A stretch of DNA of 64,000 nucleotides, taken from NCBI GenBank assembly GCA_900541395.1, contig UQJT01000011.1, forward strand, positions 1-64,000, in the 5' to 3' direction. Shown in pieces: positions 36,295 to 45,166 of the stretch (positions are counted from its first letter, which is position 1; each line of letters opens with the position of its first letter). The notes under the pieces were generated by a model. The model had not been told where the DNA came from. It did no database searches and saw only the letters and a program-made list of their open reading frames with translations. Source of the stretch: an uncultured Desulfovibrio sp. (GTDB lineage: Bacteria; Desulfobacterota; Desulfovibrionia; Desulfovibrionales; Desulfovibrionaceae). Position numbers and translations under genes: made by a program.

Positions 36295-37099
36295 GGTCTT
36301 CCTCGGTGTAGACGTCGAATATCACGCGGACTTGAGCGTCGGGATGACTGCCCAGCCAGGCCGTTACCGTGGCCAGGGCGATGCGGGCGGCCTCGGCCTT
36401 GGGAAAGCGAAATTCGCCGGTGGAGATGCAGCAGAAGGCCAGGCTGGAAAATTCCTGTCCGGCCGCCTCGACCGCCGCATCCAGGCAGGAGCGGTAGCAG
36501 GCGGCCAACAGCTCGCGGTGACGCTCTGTCGGCGGGCCGTCCACAATGGGCCCCACGGTATGGACGACGCGACGGCAGGGCAGATTGAAGGCCGGGGTGA
36601 CGCGGGCCCGGCCCGCGGGTTCGGCCCAACGGCCGTCGGGGTGTTCACGTCGCATGAGTTCGTGGCAGGCCAGGCGCAACTGCACTCCGGCCGCCGAATG
36701 GATGACGTTGTCGATGCAGGCGTGCAGAGGAACAAAACACCCCAACATGCCCGCGTTGGCCGCGTTGACGACGGCGTCGGCGTCCAGGCGGGTGATGTCG
36801 CCGCGCCACAGGCACAGGCGCTCCGCGTGGGGAACGATTGTGGCGGGAAACCGGTCGCGCGCCGTGGGCAGATCCCGCGCCCGGATCACGCCCTTTTCCT
36901 CGCGTTCCAAACCGAGCAGAGCATCCTGAAGAACGAGAACATCGTCCGGCACGGGACGGGGCGGGCGCACGTTCATCAGAGCGCGCAACAATCGTCGCCG
37001 CTCGCCGTATTCCTCGGGCAACGGGCCGGGCAAGCCGGGCGCGTCTTCTTCGCCCAAAAAAAAGTCCAACAACGCGTTCAACAACGCTTCCCGATCCAT
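36269..37099 (-). CDS. Zinc-dependent macrodomain ADP-ribosylhydrolase
   Basis: A 276-residue protein with a helical N-terminal extension and a macrodomain (about 90-270). VNAANAGMLGCFVPLHACIDNVIHSAAG contains the zinc-macrodomain ligands Cys121, His126 and Cys128; VVHTVGPIV and ISTGEFRFP form the ADP-ribose loops. Such enzymes remove ADP-ribose, reversing the partner sirtuin's modification. Start is uncertain: Met at 37099 has GAGGCGG just upstream, while Met at 37120 adds seven residues without a ribosome site. First gene of the sirtuin operon. Confidence 0.9.
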   Translation of the reverse strand: MDREALLNALLDFFLGEEDAPGLPGPLPEEYGERRRLLRALMNVRPPRPVPDDVLVLQDALLGLEREEKGVIRARDLPTARDRFPATIVPHAERLCLWRGDITRLDADAVVNAANAGMLGCFVPLHACIDNVIHSAAGVQLRLACHELMRREHPDGRWAEPAGRARVTPAFNLPCRRVVHTVGPIVDGPPTERHRELLAACYRSCLDAAVEAAGQEFSSLAFCCISTGEFRFPKAEAARIALATVTAWLGSHPDAQVRVIFDVYTEEDHALYQSLF

Positions 37100-37260
37100 A
37101 CCGCCTCGGAATAGATTCATCCAAATATTAAAAATTCAATAATACAAGACGATTGTCATGAACAATATGGAGAGACGCTCCGGCGGCGCAGCCGCGCTTC
37201 GCTTGCACAAAGTCAGGACAGACGCATAAGGTAAGATGATTTTGCCCTGATGTCGCCTCC

Positions 37261-37413
37261 TTAGAGCGGATTCGCTTTGACTTTTTACAAAGTCAAAGCT
37301 GAAAGACACGCTCGCTTCGGCATGTAACAGCGCAAATAAATTGCGCTTATGCCTTCGCGGCGGCCGCCTGCTCGCGCAGTCGGCAGAGCATTTTCAATGT
37401 GAAAATGCTCTAA
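37261..37413 (+). repeat. Structured intergenic element E (multi-hairpin, TIR-like ends)
   Basis: An element bounded by TTAGAGC and GCTCTAA. Contains a perfect 11-bp hairpin (GCTTTGACTTT/AAAGTCAAAGC), a short GCGCAA/TTGCGC hairpin, a GC-rich middle and a terminal 11-bp hairpin (GAGCATTTTCA/TGAAAATGCTC). Same design as repeats A-D but a different core sequence. It accounts for most of the 341-base gap upstream of the macrodomain gene. Confidence 0.6.
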
Positions 37414-37440
37414 TCTCCCGTCGACAAAACGGCGTCCGGT

Positions 37441-38025
37441 TCAGCGAACGTTTTTCACGGCCAGCCACAAGGTTTCGGGGCTGCGCGCCTTGTTCCACTG
37501 GGAGCAGGCGCTCACCTGCGCCTCGCGCCAGGGCAGGGCGCGCATCCGGTCGCCCACGGCCTTCGCCTCGTCCGCGCCGCCGGGGTGGCCGGAGTAGGCA
37601 TGGACGCTGAGCAGGCCGCCGGGCCGCAACCGGCCCCACACCGCCTCCAGAGCGGTCAGGGTGGTCGCGGCGGACGTCGCCACGCGTTTATCGCTGCCGG
37701 GCAGAAAACCCAGGTTGAACACGGCCAGATCAAGCAGGGCTTCGGCGTCCGGCAGTTCCCGGGCCAGCAGCGCGACCATATCCGCGTGATCACCGCGCGT
37801 CAGCCGCACCCGCCGTTCCAGTCCCCGTTGTCGCAGCAGAGCGGCGCTGCGGGCCAAAGCTTCTTCCTGCCGATCCACGGCCAGAACCATGCCGCCTTCC
37901 CCGGCCAGCTCGGCCAGAAAAACGGTGTCGTGTCCGTTGCCCGCCGTGGCGTCCAGCATAAGGGGACCGGCGTGCCGCTTCCATACGGCGTGGGCCGTTT
38001 CCAGCAGAGCCGAAGGGTTCAGCAT
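37441..38025 (-). CDS. MnmM/YtqB-like SAM methyltransferase
   Basis: A 194-residue class I methyltransferase. SAM motif I is LDATAGNGHDTVFLAEL; FNLGFLPGSDK and HAYSGHPGGADEA are hallmarks of the YtqB/MnmM family, whose characterised members methylate the wobble uridine side chain of tRNA (nm5s2U to mnm5s2U). Length matches. Start 38025 lies next to the stop of the upstream gene, so they form an operon. Family naming is by motif; no tRNA substrate can be shown here. Confidence 0.87.
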   Translation of the reverse strand: MLNPSALLETAHAVWKRHAGPLMLDATAGNGHDTVFLAELAGEGGMVLAVDRQEEALARSAALLRQRGLERRVRLTRGDHADMVALLARELPDAEALLDLAVFNLGFLPGSDKRVATSAATTLTALEAVWGRLRPGGLLSVHAYSGHPGGADEAKAVGDRMRALPWREAQVSACSQWNKARSPETLWLAVKNVR

Positions 38026-38029
38026 GGAA

Positions 38030-38557
38030 TCACGCGCTTTCCTTGTTTGCGAAAGAGCCGATACTCGTCACGTGGCGCACGGCCTTTTCCGCCTCCCAGG
38101 TCCGAAAGGCCGCCTCCCACGCCGCGAAGGGCGGCGCTCCTTCCTCATTTTCTTCCCTCATCCGGGTTTCCCCGTTGGCCAAGTCCTGCACCCAGGCATG
38201 GAAGGCGTCCAGGCCCCGGCGAAAGTCCGGGTCGCTCACCAGTTGGAAAAGCCGTTCGCCAAAAGCGGGGTCCGCCGGGTCGGCCCCGGCGATCAGCGCC
38301 ACATGGCGAAACACCGCGTCGCGCGCGCCGTTCAGGGATATATCCCGTCCCTGCAGTTCCTCCAGGAGCGAAAAAAGATGGGGCTCGGCCCGACGCGACG
38401 CCTCGCACGCGGACGCGGGCACCCGCAAAACGGCCGTCAGGTTGTCGATTCCGGTATTTTCGTCTGATTCTTCCGGAACATCCAAAAAATAGAAACGCAG
38501 CCAATGTTCGTAACGGATGGCTTCCAGCAGGGCATCCGGCAGAGCGGGTCGAGACAC
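38030..38557 (-). CDS. Conserved-type hypothetical protein
   Basis: A 175-residue acidic, soluble-looking protein with no signal or membrane segment. It starts SRPALPDALLEAIRYEHWLRFYFLDV; helical throughout by composition. I do not recognise a family. A GTG start at 38557 follows a strong GGAGGAG. Its stop is four bases from the methyltransferase start, so they are co-translated, perhaps linking it to tRNA modification. Confidence 0.75.
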   Translation of the reverse strand: MSRPALPDALLEAIRYEHWLRFYFLDVPEESDENTGIDNLTAVLRVPASACEASRRAEPHLFSLLEELQGRDISLNGARDAVFRHVALIAGADPADPAFGERLFQLVSDPDFRRGLDAFHAWVQDLANGETRMREENEEGAPPFAAWEAAFRTWEAEKAVRHVTSIGSFANKESA

Positions 38558-38721
38558 GGAACTCCTCCAGAGGTGATTCGGGATGGAAATAAGAAAGTAT
38601 GGACGCCGTCCGGGCCGAGGTCAAGATGTGACCTGATTATTATTTAACAAAATTGTAAATTTTATTCATACCACAATGTCCTGAAAAACGCCTTTTCCTC
38701 TTAAAAATTCCCGCTTTTTGC

Positions 38722-38750
38722 TTGCCAAGAGGAAATGGAGCGGCTATAGA
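38722..38750 (+). promoter_or_regulatory. Sigma-70-type promoter of the GltB-like gene
   Basis: TTGCCA (38722-38727), 17-base spacer, TATAGA (38745-38750), giving a start near 38757 and a leader of about 40 bases. Confidence 0.55.
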
Positions 38751-38796
38751 ACCCGCAGACGGAATTTGATTGACATTTTTGTATAGGGAGGCTCCC

Positions 38797-40434
38797 ATGT
38801 CCCAGTGGCTCAAAAATAATGACGTACTCGGCACCACCAACCGAGGCACCCCCTGCGAATCGGGCTTGTGCACGCTGTGCCGGGCGGACTGTCAGGGTCG
38901 GTGCGAAACCTGGCTGGGCTCCATGCTGGGGCGGGACACCCTGTACCCCCGCGATTTCGGTGTGGTGACCGCGGGCAGCGGCAACACCGCTCCCGACGGC
39001 GTATGCTATAACGCTCTGCGCATCAACGGGTACCTGTACGGCGCCCGGGGCGCGGACAAGCACCAAGCCAAGTCCGGGGATACACTGTTTACCGACGTCA
39101 GTCTGGAAACCTCGTTCGGCGCGCGCCGCACGATCACCTGCCGCTATCCTTTTATGACCGGAGCCTTGGGCTCCACGTTCATCGCCGCCAAGTACTGGAA
39201 TGCCTTCGCCACCGGCTGCGCTCTGTGCGGCGTGCCCGTGGTGGTGGGCGAAAACGTGGTGGGAGTGGATAAACAGTCTGAAATCAAACACGGCCGTATC
39301 GTCAAGGCTCCCGAACTGGACCGCCGCATCGATACCTATCTGCGCTATTACGACGGTTACGGCGCGATTATCGTACAGATGAACGTGGAAGACACCCGCA
39401 ACGGCGTAGCCGAGTACATCGCCGACAAGTACGCGGACAAGGTGACCATCGAACTCAAGTGGGGGCAAGGCGCCAAAAATATCGGCGGCGAAATTCAGGT
39501 CAAAGACATTGAATACGCCGTGTTCCTCAAGAATCGCGGCTACCTGGTGGACCCCGATCCCACCCTGCCCGAAGTGAAGGAAGCCTATAAAGCAGGGGCG
39601 ATCACCCACTTTGCCCGGCACAGCCGCCTGGGTTATACGGCCTACTCCAGCGCAGAACAGGTGGAAAAGAATTTCCGGGCCGAAGTTGCCTACCTGCGCA
39701 AGCTCGGCTTTCGCTCCATATCGCTCAAAACCGGAGCCTACGGCATGGAGGCTCTGGCCCTGGCCCTCAAGCTGGCGGGCGACTGCAAGCTCGACCTGCT
39801 CACCGTGGACGGCGCGGGCGGCGGCACGGGCATGAGCCCCTGGGACATGATGGAACAGTGGGGCGTGCCCAACATCCTGCTCCACGCCAAGGTGCACGAA
39901 TACGCCTCGCTGCTGGCGGCCCACGGCGGCCGCGTGCCCGATATTTCACTGGGCGGCGGCCTGGCCAAGCCCAGCCAGATATTCAAAGCCCTGGCCCTGT
40001 GCTCGCCCTACGCCAAACTGGTGTGCATGGGCCGGGCCATGATGATACCGGGCTTTGTGGGGGCCAATATTGAAGGCGCGCTGCACCCCGAACGCCGGGC
40101 CGAAGTATGCGGCAACTGGGACAGCCTGCCCCGCACCGTGCAGGAAATCGGCACCAGCGCCGAAACCATCTTCGCGGGCTACCACGCCGTGGCCGCCAAG
40201 GTGGGCAAACGGGAAATGGCGCGCATCCCCTACGGCGCCATCGCCATGTGGACCAACCTGGACCGTCTGGGCGCGGGCCTGCAGCAGCTCATGGCCGGCG
40301 CCCGCAAGTTCGCCGTGGACGCCATTTCCCGCGACGACATCGCCTCGGCCAATCGCGAAACCGAACGCGAAACCGGCGTTCCCTTCATCACCGACGCCCA
40401 GGACGAGGCCGCCCGTCGTATTCTGTTGGGGTAA
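38797..40434 (+). CDS. GltB-like FMN protein with Cys-rich N-terminus
   Basis: A 545-residue protein related to the FMN-binding central domain of glutamate synthase large subunits (about 150-500): LTVDGAGGGTGMSPWDMMEQWGVPN and ISLGGGLAKPSQIFKALALCSPYAKLVCMGRAMMIPG are flavin-barrel blocks. It has no glutaminase domain and no beta-helix domain. The N-terminus holds CESGLCTLCRADCQGRC (about residues 20-36), five cysteines that could bind an iron-sulfur cluster. No GltD-type reductase is adjacent. Start 38797 follows AGGGAGG. It may be an ammonia- or ferredoxin-dependent glutamate synthase-like enzyme or act on another amide. Confidence 0.87.
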   Translation: MSQWLKNNDVLGTTNRGTPCESGLCTLCRADCQGRCETWLGSMLGRDTLYPRDFGVVTAGSGNTAPDGVCYNALRINGYLYGARGADKHQAKSGDTLFTDVSLETSFGARRTITCRYPFMTGALGSTFIAAKYWNAFATGCALCGVPVVVGENVVGVDKQSEIKHGRIVKAPELDRRIDTYLRYYDGYGAIIVQMNVEDTRNGVAEYIADKYADKVTIELKWGQGAKNIGGEIQVKDIEYAVFLKNRGYLVDPDPTLPEVKEAYKAGAITHFARHSRLGYTAYSSAEQVEKNFRAEVAYLRKLGFRSISLKTGAYGMEALALALKLAGDCKLDLLTVDGAGGGTGMSPWDMMEQWGVPNILLHAKVHEYASLLAAHGGRVPDISLGGGLAKPSQIFKALALCSPYAKLVCMGRAMMIPGFVGANIEGALHPERRAEVCGNWDSLPRTVQEIGTSAETIFAGYHAVAAKVGKREMARIPYGAIAMWTNLDRLGAGLQQLMAGARKFAVDAISRDDIASANRETERETGVPFITDAQDEAARRILLG

Positions 40435-40448
40435 AAATCCTTCAAAAA

Positions 40449-40491
40449 GCGAGAGGGCGGAGGATGTTTTCTCGCATCCGCGCCCTCTCGC
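40449..40491 (+). terminator. Terminator-like hairpin after the GltB-like gene
   Basis: GCGAGAGGGCG and GGATG (40449-40466) pair with CATCC and CGCCCTCTCGC (40475-40491) with a small bulge, 14 bases past the stop. The remainder of the gap to 40652 shows no gene. Confidence 0.6.
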
Positions 40492-40652
40492 ACCTCTCCG
40501 CCTCCCTTATCTATCACCTTTCACCGTGTGGATTCGCCGCCCTTGTTGACGACGCGCGGCGACCTCATCCCGAACGCGCGAGACAGCGTAGGCGGGGGGA
40601 ACGCCATAGCCGACACGGAAGCCTCATGTCTATCCTGCTTACCTATTTCTCA

Positions 40653-40770
40653 CTTCCGGCGGCCGCGGGAGCGGCCGCCCGCGCCGAATGAGCCTGAAAA
40701 CCACGCTTTTCAGGCGAAATGACGGCAGCGCCGCTTTTGAAATGGGACAATTTCAAAAGCAAAATGCTCC
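40653..40770 (-). repeat. Dispersed structured repeat, copy D
   Basis: Nearly identical to copy C from the GC-rich part through hairpins 2 and 1, but lacking hairpin 3. Same orientation as C. It lies in the 407-base convergent gap between the GltB-like gene and the ABC ATPase gene. Confidence 0.83.
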
Positions 40771-40841
40771 ACTGAAGCCGCCCTGCATCCCGACGCTGTG
40801 GATCTGGAACGAGCGCGCGCCTTTGCCAAGACATATACGGC

Positions 40842-41810
40842 TCAGTTCAGGGGGAAATGACAACGCGCCAGGTGTCCCGCGCTTCTCTCCGCCAAAGGCG
40901 GTTCCTCGCGGGAGCAAATATCCCGGGCATACGGGCAACGGGGATGAAAAGCGCATCCGACGGGCGGGTCCAGAGGACTGGGCAATTCACCGCTCAAGGC
41001 CGGGCGTTCGCGCCGGGCCTGCGGGTCACGGACGGGCGCGGCCGCCAGCAGAGCTTCGGTATAAGGATGGGCCGCCCCTTCGAACAATTCCTCACGGGCG
41101 GCCAGTTCCACCACCCGCCCCAGGTACATGACGGCCACCCGGTCGCTCATGAAGCCCACCACGCCCAGATCATGGGAAATAAACAAATAGGTCAGCCCCC
41201 GTTCCGCCTGTAAATCCTTAAGCAGATTGAGCGTCTGGGCCTGAACCGAAGCGTCCAGAGCGGACACGGGTTCATCGCACACCACCAGTCGAGGTCCGGC
41301 GATCAGGGCGCGAGCCACGGCCACGCGCTGCCGCTGGCCCCCGGAAAATTCATGGGGATAACGGTCGGCATGCTCGGCCGGGAGCCCCACCCGTTCCAGC
41401 ATGGCCCGCACCGCCTCGCGCAGTTCGTTCCGCGTGGGCGACCGCCCCTGCGCCCGCTCGGCCAACAACAAAGGTTCGGCCACGGACGCGCCCACGCGAT
41501 GTCGGGGATCAAGAGAGGAAAAAGGGTCTTGAAACACCATCTGCGCCCGCCGGGCAAGCTCGGCAACGGACCATTGCTCCAGAGCGCGCCCTTCCAACAG
41601 AATGTCGCCGGAAGTCGGCGGCAGCAGACGCACGGCCATACGGGCCAAGGTGGACTTGCCGCAGCCGGATTCCCCCACCAGACCCAGGGTTTCTCCGGCC
41701 GCCAAACTCAGGCTGACGTCGTTCACGGCCAGTACCCGAGCCGAACGCGGATCGAACAGTCCCCGCCGCGCCGCAAAGGCCCGCGTCACCTGCCGAAATT
41801 CCATCAACAT
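40842..41810 (-). CDS. Orphan oligopeptide-type ABC ATPase (DppF/OppF-like)
   Basis: A 322-residue ATP-binding protein: Walker [11 protein letters not shown]-loop [15 protein letters not shown], signature [16 protein letters not shown], Walker [13 protein letters not shown] and FISHDLGVV. The C-terminal oligopeptide/dipeptide extension [19 protein letters not shown] is present. Such proteins pair with a DppD ATPase, two permeases and a binding protein, none of which are adjacent. Start uncertain between 41810 and 41804; the latter has GAG at better spacing. Either partners are elsewhere or this is a leftover of a larger operon. Confidence 0.9.
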   Translation of the reverse strand: MLMEFRQVTRAFAARRGLFDPRSARVLAVNDVSLSLAAGETLGLVGESGCGKSTLARMAVRLLPPTSGDILLEGRALEQWSVAELARRAQMVFQDPFSSLDPRHRVGASVAEPLLLAERAQGRSPTRNELREAVRAMLERVGLPAEHADRYPHEFSGGQRQRVAVARALIAGPRLVVCDEPVSALDASVQAQTLNLLKDLQAERGLTYLFISHDLGVVGFMSDRVAVMYLGRVVELAAREELFEGAAHPYTEALLAAAPVRDPQARRERPALSGELPSPLDPPVGCAFHPRCPYARDICSREEPPLAERSAGHLARCHFPLN

Positions 41811-42047
41811 GCTCAAATAACGTGCCTCTTTCTTTCGGGAAGCCGCTCTACCCCCGATTCCCATACATTTTGCAAGATCGACCGGCAGTAACGGCCTGCG
41901 CCGCCTCCCGGTCAATCCCCGATTTTCTCCGGCAGGGCGCAATACGCCCTGAACTCACTGCCTGCTTTTTTCCGGCTTTGCCGAAAAAAAGCAAGGCAAC
42001 ACCAAAGAGTCCATCTGATAAAAATCTTGGGAAGGAAGATCAAAGCT

Positions 42048-42074
42048 GGAACCCTTTTTTATAAAAAGGATTCC
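42048..42074 (-). terminator. Terminator between cobT and the ABC ATPase gene
   Basis: GGAACCCTTTTT (42048-42059) pairs with AAAAAGGATTCC (42063-42074) with one mismatch. A/T-rich inner stem; lies 23 bases past the cobT stop. The rest of 41811-42096 holds no recognisable feature. Confidence 0.6.
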
Positions 42075-42096
42075 TTCCCCTTCACTTCCCTCTTTC

Positions 42097-43188
42097 CTAC
42101 ACCGGCTGATTCATGTCGCCGGTGACCTGAGCGCCGCTAAAGGTGGCCATATCGTTGAACACGGCTGCGGCGGCCCGCAACAGGGGCAGGGCCAGGGCGC
42201 AGCCCGTACCTTCGCCCAGACGCATGTTGAGGCGAAGCAAGGGTTCCTGTCCCAGAGCGGCGATTACACGGGCGTAGCCCGGTTCGGCCGAGGCGTGGGC
42301 CAGAAAAGCATAGTCGGCCACGACGGGACACAATGCGCGGGCGGCCGTATAGGCCGCGGTGGAGATAAAGCCGTCCACCAGTACGGGTATCCGGCGTGAA
42401 GCCGCGCCCAGCACAACCCCGGCCAGCACCGCGATTTCGTAACCTCCCAGGGCTGCCAATACGGCCAGAGCCCCCTCGGGCGTGGACGCGGAGGCCACCA
42501 GGTCCGCGTGATGAGCCAGGGCTTTTTCCAATACTTCGATTTTGTGTTTGACGCCGGCCGAAGTAAGGCCGGTGCCCGGACCGGCAGTCTCGGCGGGACT
42601 CAGCCCCAAAAACGCGCAAAACAGGGCGGTGGCCGGGGTGGAATTGCCGATGCCCATCTCTCCCGTAGCCGCCAAACGCGCGCCGTCGTCCGCGGCCCGA
42701 CGCGCGATGTCCGCGCCGCACAGCAAGGCGCGCTCGCAGTCCTCCACCGACATGGCCGACTGCTCGGACAGATCGGCCGTACCCGGCCCCAAACGCAGAT
42801 TGACCAGGCGCGGATGTTCCAGAGCTTCGCCCACGCAGCCCGCGTCCACTACGGTCATCTCCAGGCTGTTGAGTCGGGACAGCACGCTGATGGCAGCGCC
42901 TCCGGTCAGAATATTGGCCAACATCTGACGAGTGACTTCCTGCGGGTAGATACTGACGCCCTGACGGGTCACGCCGTGATCTCCGGCGGCCACCACGATA
43001 ACGGCCGGGTCCACCCGAAGCGGCGTTTGTCCGCCGGCCATGAGGAACAGACGACGGGCCACATCCTCCAGAACGCCGAGACTCCCCCGGGGTTTGGTCA
43101 GCTCGTCGAGATGGGCTCGGGCCCGATCGGACAAAGAGACATCCACGGAACGTATGGAATCGAGCAAAGAACGCAGGGAATCGTTCAT
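42097..43188 (-). CDS. cobT: Nicotinate-nucleotide--dimethylbenzimidazole phosphoribosyltransferase
   Basis: A 363-residue CobT that makes alpha-ribazole phosphate for the lower ligand of cobalamin. Key blocks are AAGDHGVTRQGVSIYPQEVTRQM, TGEMGIGNSTPATAL and RLGEGTGCALALPLLRAA, the last two carrying the conserved glutamates of the active site. Start 43188 follows GGGAGG. It is the only cobamide gene in view, and no cobalamin riboswitch was recognised in the 210 bases shared with opgG (43189-43398). Confidence 0.95.
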   Translation of the reverse strand: MNDSLRSLLDSIRSVDVSLSDRARAHLDELTKPRGSLGVLEDVARRLFLMAGGQTPLRVDPAVIVVAAGDHGVTRQGVSIYPQEVTRQMLANILTGGAAISVLSRLNSLEMTVVDAGCVGEALEHPRLVNLRLGPGTADLSEQSAMSVEDCERALLCGADIARRAADDGARLAATGEMGIGNSTPATALFCAFLGLSPAETAGPGTGLTSAGVKHKIEVLEKALAHHADLVASASTPEGALAVLAALGGYEIAVLAGVVLGAASRRIPVLVDGFISTAAYTAARALCPVVADYAFLAHASAEPGYARVIAALGQEPLLRLNMRLGEGTGCALALPLLRAAAAVFNDMATFSGAQVTGDMNQPV

Positions 43189-43398
43189 ACAACCTCCCAA
43201 ATAATGGCGTTATGACGATACAACGCTGGTCCGCGTTCCGCAAGTTTGTCCCCCTTCCTTTCTTCCGGCGGGTCAGCTCACGCTTGTCGCCGCTGTCCGG
43301 CGGCTCTCGTTTTTCGGCCGAAAATCCCCTCTGGACGGCATTTCGGGCACGCGCTATAGGGACCTATCCCCTCACGATTCCAATCTGTTGGAGTATAT

Positions 43399-45144
43399 AT
43401 GTCCTTCCGCTTTCACCTTTTTTCGCCGTTCGGGCGGCCGTCGGCTCTTCTATCGGCCGTCTGTCTGCTCGGAGTTTTTCTGTTCCCGGCCGGAGGGTCC
43501 GCGGAGGAGAAGGCGGCTCCCGCTGTAGAAAGTTCGGCGGATACTTCCACGAACGCTTCCACCCCGACTTCATCCTCCCCGGCTCCATCCGCCGCGGTTC
43601 CCCGCCCCTGGTTCAGCCTGGCCGACGTGGAAAACAAAGCCCGGAGCCTTGCGGACAAGCCCTTTGTCAATCCGGACGGCCAGGTGCCCGAATTTCTGCT
43701 TAATCTGAGCTACGACCAGTGGCGCAAACTGCGTTTTCGGCCGGACCACGCCTTGTGGCGGGACGAGGATTTGCCCTTCGAAGTGCAGTTCTTCCACCCC
43801 GGCCTGTTTTATAACCGTCTGGTAACACTCAATATTGTGGACGGCCCCGTTCCGGCCCGTCTGCCGTTTTCGGCGGACATGTTCGAGTACGGAGACGAGG
43901 CGCTGGCCGCCAAGGTGCGCGACACTCCCCTGGACTTCGCCGGTTTTCGCCTGCATTTCCCCATCAAAAACGGAAAGTATAAGGACGAAGTGGCTGTTTT
44001 TCTGGGAGCCACCTACTTCCGGGCCGTCACCGCGAATTCCCAGTACGGTCTGTCCGGCCGGGGGCTGGCCATCGACACGGCGCTGCCCTCCGGGGAGGAA
44101 TTTCCTTATTTTCGGGAATTCTGGCTGGTCAAACCCGCACCCGACGCCGAAGCCATCACTTTGTATGCCCTTATGGACACTCCCAGCCTGACCGGGGCCT
44201 ATCGCTTCGTCATCACGCCGGGCGACAGAACGATCATGGACGTGCGCTGCACCTTGTTCGCCCGCAAGGGGGCCGAACGTCCGGCCAAGATTGGCCTGGG
44301 CGCGCTGACCAGCATGTTCCTGTACGGCGAATCCGGCAACGGCCGCCCCGGCGACTATCGTCCGGAGGTGCATGATTCCGACGGTCTTCTGTTCAGGGAC
44401 AATGAGGAACACTGGTTCTGGAGCCCTCTGAACAATCCCCGACGGCTGGCCGTCAACAGCTTTCGTCTTGACTCGCCGCGCGGTTTCGGCCTCATGCAGC
44501 GTGACGCCGCTTTCGATCATTACCTGGACCTGGAAGCCCGCTACGACCGCCGCCCTTCCCTGTGGGTGGAACCTCGCGACGACTGGGGGCCGGGACGGTT
44601 GGAACTTATCGAAATCCCCTCTGAAGAGGAAATACACGACAACATGGTGGCCTTTTGGGTACCGGACCCGCCCCTGCCGGAAGCGGCGGACGGCACGCCC
44701 CTACCCGATGGCGAACGCGCCTATCCCGATACCATGCGCTACGCCTACCGCCTGTATTGGATGGAACCGGGCGCTTCGCCCCACGCCCTGGGCCGGGCGG
44801 TATCCACCCGCACCAGCCGGGACAAGGACGGCGATACCCTGCGCTTTTTCATCGATTTCGAAGGCAGGGAACTGAATGCCCTGCCCGCCGATATCGGCCT
44901 GAGCAGCCGGATTGAAACCCCGGACACCGTGCCCGTGCTGGAAAAGCAACTGATCAAAAATCCGGCGACGGGCGGCTGGCGGCTGGTGTTTCAGATCCGC
45001 CCGCCCAAAGAGGAAGGCGTCATGCAAAGCCTGAAGGCCGCCCGTGAGGGCGCGTCCAGCATACGTTTGCGCGCCTCGCTCCTGCGTGGAGAAAATTTGC
45101 CCGATCCGCTTACCGAAACTTGGGTATACGATCTGCAACTGTAA
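43399..45144 (+). CDS. opgG: Periplasmic glucan biosynthesis protein OpgG (MdoG)
   Basis: A 581-residue exported protein for osmoregulated periplasmic glucan backbone synthesis. A Sec signal peptide (PSALLSAVCLLGVFLFPAGGSAE) is followed by a low-complexity Ser/Thr/Ala/Pro linker (about 37-68), then the MdoG domain: WFSLADVENKARSLADKPF, LSYDQWRKLRFRPDHALW, VQFFHPGLFY and the C-terminal LRGENLPDPLTETWVYDLQL. Start follows TTGGAG. First gene of the opg operon. Confidence 0.95.
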   Translation: MSFRFHLFSPFGRPSALLSAVCLLGVFLFPAGGSAEEKAAPAVESSADTSTNASTPTSSSPAPSAAVPRPWFSLADVENKARSLADKPFVNPDGQVPEFLLNLSYDQWRKLRFRPDHALWRDEDLPFEVQFFHPGLFYNRLVTLNIVDGPVPARLPFSADMFEYGDEALAAKVRDTPLDFAGFRLHFPIKNGKYKDEVAVFLGATYFRAVTANSQYGLSGRGLAIDTALPSGEEFPYFREFWLVKPAPDAEAITLYALMDTPSLTGAYRFVITPGDRTIMDVRCTLFARKGAERPAKIGLGALTSMFLYGESGNGRPGDYRPEVHDSDGLLFRDNEEHWFWSPLNNPRRLAVNSFRLDSPRGFGLMQRDAAFDHYLDLEARYDRRPSLWVEPRDDWGPGRLELIEIPSEEEIHDNMVAFWVPDPPLPEAADGTPLPDGERAYPDTMRYAYRLYWMEPGASPHALGRAVSTRTSRDKDGDTLRFFIDFEGRELNALPADIGLSSRIETPDTVPVLEKQLIKNPATGGWRLVFQIRPPKEEGVMQSLKAAREGASSIRLRASLLRGENLPDPLTETWVYDLQL

Positions 45145-45166
45145 ACGGCTTCGACCGGAATAGGAT

